In this document: in pieces, positions 9,094-17,372 of the stretch
Numbering within the stretch: position 1 is the stretch's first letter
How the letters are laid out: each line of letters starts with the position of its first letter
NCBI GenBank assembly: GCA_026162565.1
Contig: JAOEIQ010000011.1
Span: forward strand, 35,153-99,152
From: Flavobacteriaceae bacterium NBU2973
GTDB taxonomy: Bacteria > Bacteroidota > Bacteroidia > Flavobacteriales > Flavobacteriaceae
Direction of reading: 5' to 3'
Length of the DNA: 64,000 bases
Position numbers and translations under genes: made by a program
The notes under the pieces: model-generated
What the model was told of the DNA's origin: nothing
The model's input: the letters and a program-made list of their open reading frames with translations, nothing else
The model's database searches: none

Positions 9094-9792
9094 ATGACAG
9101 AAAAACCATCTTCATTTTCAATAAAAAATTGGTCGCAAGACGATCAGCCAAGAGAAAAGTTACGAGATAAAGGAAAATCTGTTTTAAGTGACGCTGAATT
9201 AATAGCTATTATAATTGGCTCTGGTAATAGAGAAGAGAGTGCTGTAGCTTTGTGTAAACGAATTTTAGCTAGTGTTAATAATAACTTGAATGAGCTTGGT
9301 AGACTCTCTATTAAACAATTAATGACTTTTAAAGGAATAGGAGAAGCTAAAGCTATAACTATTGCAGCTGCCTTAGAGCTCGGCAGAAGGCGAAGAAGCG
9401 AGGATGCTTTAAAACAAGAAAAAATTACCTCTAGTATATCTGCTTTTGAAATTTTACAACCAATAATTGGAGAACTACCTCATGAGGAGTTTTGGATTTT
9501 ATATTTAAATAATTCTAATAAAGTTATTACTAAACAACAGTTAAGTAAAGGAGGTATCACAGGAACTTTAGTAGATGTGCGTTTGGTTTTAAAAACTGCT
9601 TTAGAAGTTGGAGCTACTGGACTCATTCTTGCTCATAATCATCCGTCTGGAACCTTAAAACCTAGTCATGCTGATAAAACATTAACTCAAAAACTAAAAA
9701 AGGCAGGAGATAATTTAGATATAAAGGTTTTAGATCACCTTATTATAACTGAAAAAGCATACTTTAGTTTTGCAGATGAAAACTTGCTATAA
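9094..9792 (+). CDS. radC: RadC-family JAMM-domain protein
   Basis: 232 residues, the usual RadC length. About residues 10-110 hold the helix-hairpin-helix-like region (LMTFKGIGEAKA), and the rest is the MPN/JAMM domain with metal ligands His181, His183 and Asp194 in HNHPSGTLKPSHAD. The name comes from old E. coli DNA-repair genetics; biochemical function is not settled. A TATCTTTA sequence at about 9081-9088, just before the ATG, resembles a -7 element. Its stop codon overlaps the next start by one base (TAATG). Confidence 0.88.
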   Translation: MTEKPSSFSIKNWSQDDQPREKLRDKGKSVLSDAELIAIIIGSGNREESAVALCKRILASVNNNLNELGRLSIKQLMTFKGIGEAKAITIAAALELGRRRRSEDALKQEKITSSISAFEILQPIIGELPHEEFWILYLNNSNKVITKQQLSKGGITGTLVDVRLVLKTALEVGATGLILAHNHPSGTLKPSHADKTLTQKLKKAGDNLDIKVLDHLIITEKAYFSFADENLL

Positions 9793-11084
9793 TGCTTTTA
9801 GTTTACACACCAAAAATTACGTCTAGATTAAAGTATAGCTTTAGACATATCTGTACAAGAATTTTAGAAATTCCTGTTCAATTTACTTCAAAAGTAGAGG
9901 AGTTTATTGCCCACGACAGCATAAAAATGTCTTATGCTAAACAACCATTAAGTAACGAGTTTTATATTAAGAGTCATGAGCTTTTATTTGATCATGGTTT
10001 ATCAGATATTGATATTAATGTTTTAGACTGGGATGATACTAAATGTTTTTTTGTTACTGGAGAACGGAGTGCTCTACCTTTCGATATTTTTTCTGCTGCT
10101 TTTTACCTTTTAAGCCGCTATGAAGAGTATTTACCTCATGTTAAAGATGAGTATGGTCGTTTTACAGCAAAAGAAAGTTTAGCTTATAATAATGATTTTT
10201 TACATCAACCAGTAATTGATATTTGGGCTTATAAGTTTCGCAAAAAACTGAAGGAGACTTTTCCTGATTATCAATTTGAAGAACGAACATATAAAGTACA
10301 AACTGTAATTGATGTTCCTGTGGCTTATTATTATAAGCATAAGGGTTTAATGCGAACCATTGGAGGAACCATCAAAGATATATTTAAATTTAAAAAACTA
10401 TATCAACGCTATTTAGTTTTGTTTAATGTCAAGCGAGATCCTTACAATACATTTAAGTGGATTATTAATAAACAGAAACATGCTAACCATAAATTTTCGG
10501 TTTTCTTTTTAATTGCTGAATATTCTACTTTTGATAAAAACATAAACCCTAATAGAAAACCATTTGTTAGTTTAATTAAATCTGTTGCAGATTATTGTAG
10601 AGTAGGACTTAAAGTTTCTTTTTTAGCATTAAATGATGAGGTAATTTTAAAGCAGGAGAAGTTAAGAATGGAAAGTATAATTAATAGAGATTTAGAGATT
10701 TCTAGAAACTCGTTTTCTAAATTAAATTTACCAACTACTTACAGACAGCTTTTAGACCTTGAAATTTCAGAAGATTTTTCTATGGGTTATGTAAATGATT
10801 TAGGTTTCAGGGCTGGAACTTGTACCCCTTTTTTGTTTTACGATTTAGATTATGAGGTGCAAACACCTTTATTGATTAACAGTTTTTGTCTTATGGACTT
10901 TTCACTTTTAAAAATACAATCTTTTTTAGATAAAAAGGAAACTTTAGAGAAGCTCATTAAACAGGTGAAAAAAGTAAATGGTACATTTACTCCAGTTTTT
11001 CATAACTATACGTTTTCTGATGATGAAAGGTGGAAAGATTTTAAGCAATTATTCAATATTATATTAGCATCAGAACATGAATAA
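9792..11084 (+). CDS. Polysaccharide-deacetylase-like protein
   Basis: 430 residues. I recognise it as a Bacteroidota family annotated as polysaccharide deacetylase-like, usually near radC, from the N-terminal 'MLLVYTPKITSRLKY' start, the FLLSRYEEY-like segment, PVIDIWAY, and a second half resembling a carbohydrate esterase barrel. The segment that in relatives reads like DID-A-AY reads VIDVPVAYYYKHKG here, so an expected acidic residue may be Pro; activity is uncertain. No signal peptide is seen. It is coupled to radC (TAATG) and overlaps the next gene by 8 bp. Confidence 0.6.
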   Translation: MLLVYTPKITSRLKYSFRHICTRILEIPVQFTSKVEEFIAHDSIKMSYAKQPLSNEFYIKSHELLFDHGLSDIDINVLDWDDTKCFFVTGERSALPFDIFSAAFYLLSRYEEYLPHVKDEYGRFTAKESLAYNNDFLHQPVIDIWAYKFRKKLKETFPDYQFEERTYKVQTVIDVPVAYYYKHKGLMRTIGGTIKDIFKFKKLYQRYLVLFNVKRDPYNTFKWIINKQKHANHKFSVFFLIAEYSTFDKNINPNRKPFVSLIKSVADYCRVGLKVSFLALNDEVILKQEKLRMESIINRDLEISRNSFSKLNLPTTYRQLLDLEISEDFSMGYVNDLGFRAGTCTPFLFYDLDYEVQTPLLINSFCLMDFSLLKIQSFLDKKETLEKLIKQVKKVNGTFTPVFHNYTFSDDERWKDFKQLFNIILASEHE

Positions 11085-11766
11085 AAATACTATTAAGCAT
11101 GTTTTTTTTGATCTAGATCATACTCTTTGGGATTTTGATAAAAATTCTGCCTTAACCTTTGAAAAAATATTTAGACTTAATAATATTTCTGTACCTATTG
11201 AAGATTTTATTAAACATTATGAGCCAATTAATTTGGCCTATTGGAGGTTGTATCGACATAATAATATTGATAAAGCTTCCTTAAGATATGGAAGATTAAA
11301 AGATAGTTTTGATGCTTTAGATGTTGAAGTTTCAGATGAATTAATGCACAAATTATCTGAAGACTACATTACTCACCTTTCTACTTTTAATCATTTATTT
11401 ACCAATACAATTGAAATATTAGATTATTTACAGAAAAAATATACGCTTCATATTATTACCAACGGTTTTCATGAAGTTCAGGAAAAGAAAATGAGGTACT
11501 CTAAAATATTTCATTATTTTAGAACTATAACAGATTCTGAAATGGTTGGTGTAAAAAAACCAAATCCTAAAATATTTGAATTTGCACTTAATAAAGCTAA
11601 AGCTTTACCAAACGAAAGTATTATGATAGGAGACAGTTTAGAAGCTGATACTCTAGGAGCTTTAGAGTATGGGCTTCATGCTATTTGGTTTAATTATAGG
11701 AAAGAAGATTTACAACAAAATATAACTTACATTAGTGAGTTAATAGAACTAAAACAACATCTATAA
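11077..11766 (+). CDS. HAD-family hydrolase, YjjG-type nucleotidase
   Basis: 229 residues. HAD motifs are complete: motif I FFDLDHT with nucleophile Asp12 and Asp14, motif II IITNG, motif III lysine in GVKKPNPKIF, and motif IV MIGDSLEAD. The cap and motif spacing match the YjjG/YfnB group, which removes phosphate from non-canonical pyrimidine nucleotides. It would act in the cytoplasm as a house-cleaning enzyme. It starts inside the end of the previous gene, so it belongs to the radC transcript. Confidence 0.82.
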   Translation: MNKNTIKHVFFDLDHTLWDFDKNSALTFEKIFRLNNISVPIEDFIKHYEPINLAYWRLYRHNNIDKASLRYGRLKDSFDALDVEVSDELMHKLSEDYITHLSTFNHLFTNTIEILDYLQKKYTLHIITNGFHEVQEKKMRYSKIFHYFRTITDSEMVGVKKPNPKIFEFALNKAKALPNESIMIGDSLEADTLGALEYGLHAIWFNYRKEDLQQNITYISELIELKQHL

Positions 11767-11770
11767 ATTT

Positions 11771-12622
11771 ATGAGGAAGATTTTTTTTACTTTAAGTATA
11801 ATACTACTGGCAATTAGCACTTATTCTCAAACTAGTTTGAATGATTTTAAATATGTAATTGTTCCTGAGCAGTTTCACTTTCAAACTGAACCAAACCAAT
11901 ATAGACTAAATGACTTGGTTAAGTTTATGTTTAAAAAAGTAGGTTTTGAGTCTTTTATTGAAGGAAGCCCTCTGCCTGATGATTTAAAAAATAATTATTG
12001 TCTAGCATTAAGAGCAGAAGTAATATCTAGTGGGCTTTTGAGTACTAAATCTGTAATAACATTATTTGACTGTAATAAAAAAGCAATATTTGTCTCTAAA
12101 GAAGGTCTATCAAGAGAAAAAGAATTGAGTAAAACTTATAATTTATCCTTAAGAGATGCTTTTAAATCCTTTGAAAGTATTGATTATAAGTTTAATCCTA
12201 ATTCTATTTATAATATAGATGCCGATAGTAAAACAGAAGAAAAAGAAGAAATAGAAAAACTTAAAGCAGAAATAAAAGAATTAAAAGAAGAAAAAAAATC
12301 TGAACAGGTTATTGATAAAACTTCAGAGGATAAAGAAATAAATTTAGAATCAATAGTTAAAGAGGATAATTCTAAATCAGAAAAGGTTAAAAAACTTATA
12401 GATAAAAATGATGAGGGTTTTACAGTAAAAGAAATTTTTAATGGCTATAAACTTTATGATAGTTCATCAAAAGAAGCAATGACAATTTTTGACTCAGGAG
12501 TAAAAGATGTTTTTATTGTTAAGGGTAAAGATGCTATTATTTATAAAAAAGGTAACACTTGGATTTATTCTGAAACTAATGAGACTAACCTTTTAAGTAA
12601 AATAATAACTATTAAGTTTTAA
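11771..12622 (+). CDS. Exported protein of unknown function
   Basis: 283 residues. A signal peptide ends near Tyr-Ser-Gln at residues 18-20. Residues about 20-140 form a compact, Phe/Leu-rich domain. About 157-215 is a Lys/Glu-rich, low-complexity segment with coiled-coil character, and 215-283 is a second small beta-rich domain. I recognise no enzyme motif. It follows the HAD gene by 4 bp, so it probably closes the radC operon. Its stop codon overlaps that of rarA on the other strand (12619-12622). Confidence 0.7.
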   Translation: MRKIFFTLSIILLAISTYSQTSLNDFKYVIVPEQFHFQTEPNQYRLNDLVKFMFKKVGFESFIEGSPLPDDLKNNYCLALRAEVISSGLLSTKSVITLFDCNKKAIFVSKEGLSREKELSKTYNLSLRDAFKSFESIDYKFNPNSIYNIDADSKTEEKEEIEKLKAEIKELKEEKKSEQVIDKTSEDKEINLESIVKEDNSKSEKVKKLIDKNDEGFTVKEIFNGYKLYDSSSKEAMTIFDSGVKDVFIVKGKDAIIYKKGNTWIYSETNETNLLSKIITIKF

Positions 12623-13896
12623 TAGCCATATTTTTCTTTCCAGCGAAGTTTTAAAAATTCGCGTTGTGCATTTTCACGAGTATTATTACCTGGCTCATAT
12701 AAAGTTGTTCCTTTTATGTCATCTGGTAAAAATTCATGATTCACAAAATTATTGGTGTGATTATGCGCATATTGATAATTATCACCATATCCTAATTCTT
12801 TCATTAATTTAGTAGGCGCATTCCTAATAGAGAGAGGCACACTTAAATCACCAGTTTCTTTTACTAGTTTTTGAGCTTTGTTAATAGCCAAATAAGCTGC
12901 ATTACTTTTAGGAGAACAAGCTAAATATGTTGCACATTGACTTAATATTATTCTAGACTCTGGATGCCCAATTGTAGATACTGCTTGAAATGTGTTATTT
13001 GCTATAACTAATGCGGTAGGGTTTGCATTACCTATATCTTCACTTGCTAGTATTAATAAGCGTCTAGCAATAAATTTTACATCTTCACCACCTTCAATCA
13101 TTCTAGCTAGCCAATATACAGCTGCATTTGGGTCGCTTCCTCTGATAGATTTTATAAAGGCAGAGATAATGTCATAATGTTGTTCACCTGTTTTATCATA
13201 GCGAACAGTATTATTTTGTACTTTGTCTAAAACAGACTTATTAGTGATATTTATTGTTTCTGAATTATACGAGTTTACTATTAGCTCGAAAATATTTAGA
13301 AGTTTTCTAGCATCTCCTCCAGAAAGTCTTAATAAAGCATCAGTTTCTTTAAGTTTTATATTTTTTTTAGATAAATACTCATCGTTTTCAATTGCACGCT
13401 TTAAAAGTGCCTCTAAATCATTTTTACTAAAAGAATTTAAAATATATACTTGACATCGAGATAATAAAGCAGGAATAACCTCAAAACTTGGATTTTCTGT
13501 AGTGGCTCCTATTAAAGTTACCCAACCTTTCTCTACAGCTTGAAGAAGAGAATCTTGTTGCGATTTACTAAAACGATGAATCTCATCTATAAATAGGATT
13601 GGGTTTTTAGTTGTAAATAAACCACCACTTTTTTTAGCTTTATCAATAACCTCTCTAACATCTTTAACACCAGAACTAATGGCACTTAAAGTATAAAAAG
13701 GTCTATCAGATTCTTTTGCAATAATATTAGCAAGCGTTGTTTTACCAATTCCTGGCGGACCCCAAAAAATCATTGAAGGAATTAATCCTTGTTTTATCTG
13801 CTGCGTTAACGATCCATTTGGTCCAACTAAATGTGTTTGACTCAAATAATCGTTTAAAGTTTCAGGTCGTAAGCGTTCTGCTAAAGGTGTGTTCAT
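12619..13896 (-). CDS. rarA: Replication-associated recombination ATPase RarA
   Basis: 425 residues from the start chosen here. The protein is a clamp-loader-like AAA+ ATPase that works at stalled replication forks. Motifs are PLAERLRPETLNDYLSQ at the N-terminus, Walker A GPPGIGKTT, Walker B LFIDEIHRF, sensor 1 GATTENPSF, and the C-terminal MgsA/tetramerisation domain (GGEDVKFIARRLLILASEDIG). The frame stays open 17 codons further upstream to 13947, but the family begins with MxxPLAERLRP, so the ATG at 13896-13894 is preferred. Confidence 0.93.
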   Translation of the reverse strand: MNTPLAERLRPETLNDYLSQTHLVGPNGSLTQQIKQGLIPSMIFWGPPGIGKTTLANIIAKESDRPFYTLSAISSGVKDVREVIDKAKKSGGLFTTKNPILFIDEIHRFSKSQQDSLLQAVEKGWVTLIGATTENPSFEVIPALLSRCQVYILNSFSKNDLEALLKRAIENDEYLSKKNIKLKETDALLRLSGGDARKLLNIFELIVNSYNSETINITNKSVLDKVQNNTVRYDKTGEQHYDIISAFIKSIRGSDPNAAVYWLARMIEGGEDVKFIARRLLILASEDIGNANPTALVIANNTFQAVSTIGHPESRIILSQCATYLACSPKSNAAYLAINKAQKLVKETGDLSVPLSIRNAPTKLMKELGYGDNYQYAHNHTNNFVNHEFLPDDIKGTTLYEPGNNTRENAQREFLKLRWKEKYGY

Positions 13897-14041
13897 TGAG
13901 AAATCATCTGGTAGTAAAATTACGTTTATTTTTAAACTGTAAATCACTTTTTAAACAGATTTTGTTAACTGGCTTTATAATTTTTTACTGACAATTTTGC
14001 ATTACATTAGTAAATGGTTACACATTTGTTACTAAAGATAT

Positions 14042-14776
14042 ATGCAAGATGAACAATTTAAATATTCTACCAGTGTTATACTCTATCCTATAGTATTCGT
14101 GCTACTTATCTGGATCGTATTCTGGGCTGAAGTTCGCTTTGGTATTAATCTAAATTCATTTGGTGTGTACCCAAGAACCATTCAAGGTTTAAGGGGAATC
14201 ATAATGAGTCCGTTTATTCATGGGAGCATAGATCATCTGTATCATAATACAATTCCTCTTTTTATCCTTTCACTAGCACTTTTTTATTTTTATAATAAAA
14301 TAGCTTGGAGAGTCATACTAATCGGAATTTTATTATCAGGCTTCCTTACTTGGATTATAGGTAGACCAGCAAATCACATTGGTGCAAGTGGCTTAATATA
14401 TGTATTAGTAAGTTTTACTTTTTTTAAAGGCATTTTTGCTAAACATTATAGACTAATTGCCCTTTCTCTACTTGTTATTTTTCTTTACGGCAGTATGATA
14501 TGGTATGTGTTCCCTGTTAAAGATGGGATGTCTTGGGAAGGTCATTTATCTGGTTTAATTACAGGTTTGCTGTTTGCAGTATTATTTAATAAAACTATTG
14601 CAAAACCAAAAAAGTATGAATGGGAACAAGAAAGCTATAATGAAGAGGAGGATCCTTTTTTAAAACATTTTGATGAAAACGGAAATTTTATAGAAACTAT
14701 GGAAGAGTCTACAGAAGAAATAGGAGAGCGGAAAGATTTAGATATTAATTATATCTTTAAAAAGAAATCAGATTAA
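14042..14776 (+). CDS. Rhomboid-family intramembrane serine protease
   Basis: 244 residues with six or so membrane helices between about residues 10 and 185, then a charged cytoplasmic tail. The catalytic pair is visible: Ser116 in GASG and His168 in WEGHLSG. The HGSIDHLYHNT loop near residues 60-70 is the conserved HxxxxHxxxN region. Rhomboids cut membrane proteins within or next to their helices; the substrate is unknown. Its stop codon overlaps that of rlmB, which converges on it. Confidence 0.88.
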   Translation: MQDEQFKYSTSVILYPIVFVLLIWIVFWAEVRFGINLNSFGVYPRTIQGLRGIIMSPFIHGSIDHLYHNTIPLFILSLALFYFYNKIAWRVILIGILLSGFLTWIIGRPANHIGASGLIYVLVSFTFFKGIFAKHYRLIALSLLVIFLYGSMIWYVFPVKDGMSWEGHLSGLITGLLFAVLFNKTIAKPKKYEWEQESYNEEEDPFLKHFDENGNFIETMEESTEEIGERKDLDINYIFKKKSD

Positions 14777-15507
14777 CGGCGTTGTCTTACAGCTTCATAT
14801 AAAAACGCACCACACGCTACAGATACATTTAGAGAACCAATATCTCCAAACATAGGTAATTTAGCTTTATTGTTTACTATTTTTAAAACCGAAGGATTTA
14901 CACCTCTACCTTCAGACCCCATGACAATTGCAGTTGGTATTTTAAAATCTACATCGTATAAGAGGTCATCTGTTTTTTCTGTTGCGGCAACTATATTAAT
15001 ACCAGAGGCTTGTAGATGGTATATAGCATCTTTAATATGGTCTGTTTTGCAAATAGGGACTTTAAATACAGCACCAGCACTTGTTTTAACAGTATCGGCA
15101 TTAATTGGAGCGCCACCTTTTTTCTGAATAATAATACCATTAACACCACAACATTCTGCCGTTCTAATGATAGCACCAAAATTACGGACATCACTTAATT
15201 GATCAAGTAATAAAAGTAAAGGGGTTTTACCACTTTCAATAACGCTTAAAACTAACGTATCTAGATCATGAAAATCAATAGGCGAGATGTTTGCAACTGC
15301 TCCTTGATGGTTTTGTTTAGTAAGTCTGTTTAATTTTTCCACTGGCACGTAAGATGAATTAATAGACTCACGTCTTATTACACTTTCCAATTCCTTAAAA
15401 AGCTCACCTTTTAAGCCCTTTTGTAAAAAAACTTTGTCTATAGTCTTATCAGCGTTAATAGCTTCTATAATTGCTCGTAAACCAAAAATTTGAGTGCTCT
15501 TATCCAT
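14773..15507 (-). CDS. rlmB: 23S rRNA 2'-O-ribose methyltransferase, RlmB type
   Basis: 244 residues, a typical TrmH/SpoU-family length. An N-terminal L30e-like substrate-binding domain covers about 1-75 and the knotted SPOUT domain about 90-244. SpoU motifs are present: RNFGAIIRTAECCGV, VMGSEGRGV and GSLNVSVACGAFLYEAVR. RlmB methylates G2251 of 23S rRNA in E. coli; other TrmH members have different targets, so the exact nucleotide is inferred. It is followed tail-to-tail by the rhomboid gene with overlapping stop codons. Confidence 0.87.
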   Translation of the reverse strand: MDKSTQIFGLRAIIEAINADKTIDKVFLQKGLKGELFKELESVIRRESINSSYVPVEKLNRLTKQNHQGAVANISPIDFHDLDTLVLSVIESGKTPLLLLLDQLSDVRNFGAIIRTAECCGVNGIIIQKKGGAPINADTVKTSAGAVFKVPICKTDHIKDAIYHLQASGINIVAATEKTDDLLYDVDFKIPTAIVMGSEGRGVNPSVLKIVNNKAKLPMFGDIGSLNVSVACGAFLYEAVRQRR

Positions 15508-15514
15508 TAAGCAA

Positions 15515-15547
15515 AAATAAAAAAACCACCTTAAAAAGGTGGTTTTT
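15515..15547 (-). terminator. Intrinsic terminator after the SusCD operon
   Basis: A perfect 12-bp stem (15521-15532 with 15536-15547) and a 3-base loop lie 26 bases beyond the last gene of the minus-strand operon. Read on the minus strand, GGTGG is followed by a run of T into 15515. It separates the SusCD operon from rlmB. Confidence 0.82.
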
Positions 15548-15573
15548 ATTATTATAATTAACTTACTTATTAA

Positions 15574-16413
15574 TTAGTCAGGTAAGTTTGTAGTATATGT
15601 GATTTCACCAGATACTTCATCTGTAGTTTTTGTAAACTCAACAACTGGGAATATTAAACCAGATGGGTTTTCAAAAGTACCTTCATAAACATCAACAAAT
15701 CCATCAGGACGAGTTAACATAAATCTCCATGGAATTGAAGAATCTGTTGCTATCCAAACATCAACAGCAATAAAGTAATCGCCATCAGGTCTACCTGGAG
15801 TTTGAAATAAATCTTGCTCATATCTATCACCAGATGCAGCACCTTCCCATTGCGTAAAAGTGTCATAATCAAATATAAACATATCTAAATCATTGATATC
15901 TGGATTAGCCCAATCAAATAAAACGTTTAAACCACCATCAACATCAAGAGTTAAATCTAGTAAATCAAAGCTTGCATCAGTAGAATTAGTAACATAAGAA
16001 GTGTTAGGTTCTAATTCATCTAATAAAATTGCAAATGCTGTTAAAGTACCATAATCTGACTCACCTTCAAATGTACCACTATCAAAACCATCATCAGCAG
16101 GTAATACAACACTTCCTGTAGCAGAAGTAGAACCTGCAGGCACAGTAACTGAACCTTGAGTTTGATTACCATTATCTAAAGTTGCTCTAATACCTACAGC
16201 AACATCTGAAGCAAAACTTTGTCCTAAACTAACAGTTACTGGAATTCTATCACCTTCTCCAGCTTTAGCGATAGTAGTTACTGTTATATCAACTGTAGCA
16301 ACGGTTTCACCAAGAGGATCTCCATCTCCAGCAGAAATAGCTTCGTCATCTTCACAACTAAAGAAAGCTAAACTTAAAAGAGCTACATAAAAGAATTTTA
16401 TATATTTTTTCAT
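15574..16413 (-). CDS. Lipoprotein of the SusCD operon, beta-sandwich like
   Basis: 279 residues. A lipoprotein signal ends at Cys20, followed by Glu-Asp-Asp-Glu. In Bacteroidota, acidic residues right after the lipid cysteine act as an export signal to the cell surface, so this protein is predicted to be surface exposed. About residues 40-115 resemble a Calx-beta-like strand domain (VTVSLGQSF...GSVTVPAGSTSATGSV). About 150-265 read like a pre-peptidase/carbohydrate-binding-like sandwich with many Asp and Trp. It is the last gene of the operon, 14 bp after the preceding lipoprotein gene. Ligand unknown. Confidence 0.72.
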   Translation of the reverse strand: MKKYIKFFYVALLSLAFFSCEDDEAISAGDGDPLGETVATVDITVTTIAKAGEGDRIPVTVSLGQSFASDVAVGIRATLDNGNQTQGSVTVPAGSTSATGSVVLPADDGFDSGTFEGESDYGTLTAFAILLDELEPNTSYVTNSTDASFDLLDLTLDVDGGLNVLFDWANPDINDLDMFIFDYDTFTQWEGAASGDRYEQDLFQTPGRPDGDYFIAVDVWIATDSSIPWRFMLTRPDGFVDVYEGTFENPSGLIFPVVEFTKTTDEVSGEITYTTNLPD

Positions 16414-16427
16414 TGTTATATATTTTT

Positions 16428-17360
16428 TTAATTAATTTTTTGAGCTACTAGACTTGGATCACCATTCCAACTAAATATTGATCCAGTTGGCGGGTTAACT
16501 TCTTCAAGCGTTGACACATTACTAGTAAAAGTCATGAAGCCAGTACAAGCAAATAAGAATCCATCTCCTACTATCCTTGTTGGAGCAAATCTATTTCCAC
16601 AACATCCTACAGAAGATTCAAAATATTCATATCCTCTAGAGTTTGGTGGGTCTACAGATTTATCTTCAGGTAATTCAGCGATACCTACTGGGTCAATTTT
16701 AACATGAGGATTAAATTCAACATTTGGTTCAATCTCACCGAAAGGATTATCAAGAATAATTTCGTCAGCAGCATCTGGATCTGCAGTTACTTCAAATTGG
16801 TGTCCTACGATACCTGCAAAACCGCCGTCTATTAATTCCCAAGTACCTAATACTTGATCTCTGTCAAATGGACAAGAAATAAATGTAACTAAACTGTAAG
16901 CTTGACGTTGACCAGTTTCAGCTTGTAAATCGGCATTTAGTGTATTAAATGTTACGACCTCGCCATTAACACCAACAGATGTACCAACAAAATCAAAACG
17001 ATCTCCAGGTAAAATAGATGCTGGGTCAATACCAATTGCTGCAGCTATTTCTCCAGCAGTTACTCCAAAATCAGCAGGAAACGATGTAGCTGTATAGACA
17101 TCTGCAAATGAAGATGCTACACCATTACTTACTCGTCTTACAGAAAAAGTATGAGAAGCCACGTTCCCAACAGGATCTTTAAGAGTACCTCCATACCTTG
17201 AGTTTTCAATATCTGTTACATCTATAACAGGACTTTCAATATCTATGGTAACAAACACACCATCTGCTGTAGCAGGTAAAGGTGATTTTTCATTATCCTC
17301 ACAAGATACCATCATAGCGAATATTGCTATGACTGGTAATAATTTAATTAATTTTTTCAT
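16428..17360 (-). CDS. Lipoprotein of the SusCD operon, unknown fold
   Basis: 310 residues. A lipoprotein signal ends at Cys20, followed by Glu-Asp-Asn-Glu, again resembling a surface-export signal. The mature part is Gly/Asp/Pro/Val rich with predicted beta structure and a CysCys pair (VGCCGNRF, near residue 250) plus two further Cys. I do not recognise a named domain. The gene lies 12 bp after SusD and 14 bp before the last lipoprotein gene. By position it probably helps the SusC/SusD pair capture its nutrient. Confidence 0.7.
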   Translation of the reverse strand: MKKLIKLLPVIAIFAMMVSCEDNEKSPLPATADGVFVTIDIESPVIDVTDIENSRYGGTLKDPVGNVASHTFSVRRVSNGVASSFADVYTATSFPADFGVTAGEIAAAIGIDPASILPGDRFDFVGTSVGVNGEVVTFNTLNADLQAETGQRQAYSLVTFISCPFDRDQVLGTWELIDGGFAGIVGHQFEVTADPDAADEIILDNPFGEIEPNVEFNPHVKIDPVGIAELPEDKSVDPPNSRGYEYFESSVGCCGNRFAPTRIVGDGFLFACTGFMTFTSNVSTLEEVNPPTGSIFSWNGDPSLVAQKIN

Positions 17361-17372
17361 TTTCTTTTTTTT

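Noticed and set aside
13897..13947. Extended N-terminus for rarA.
   Set aside because: The family starts at MxxPLAERLRP; the extra 17 codons have no similarity to known starts.
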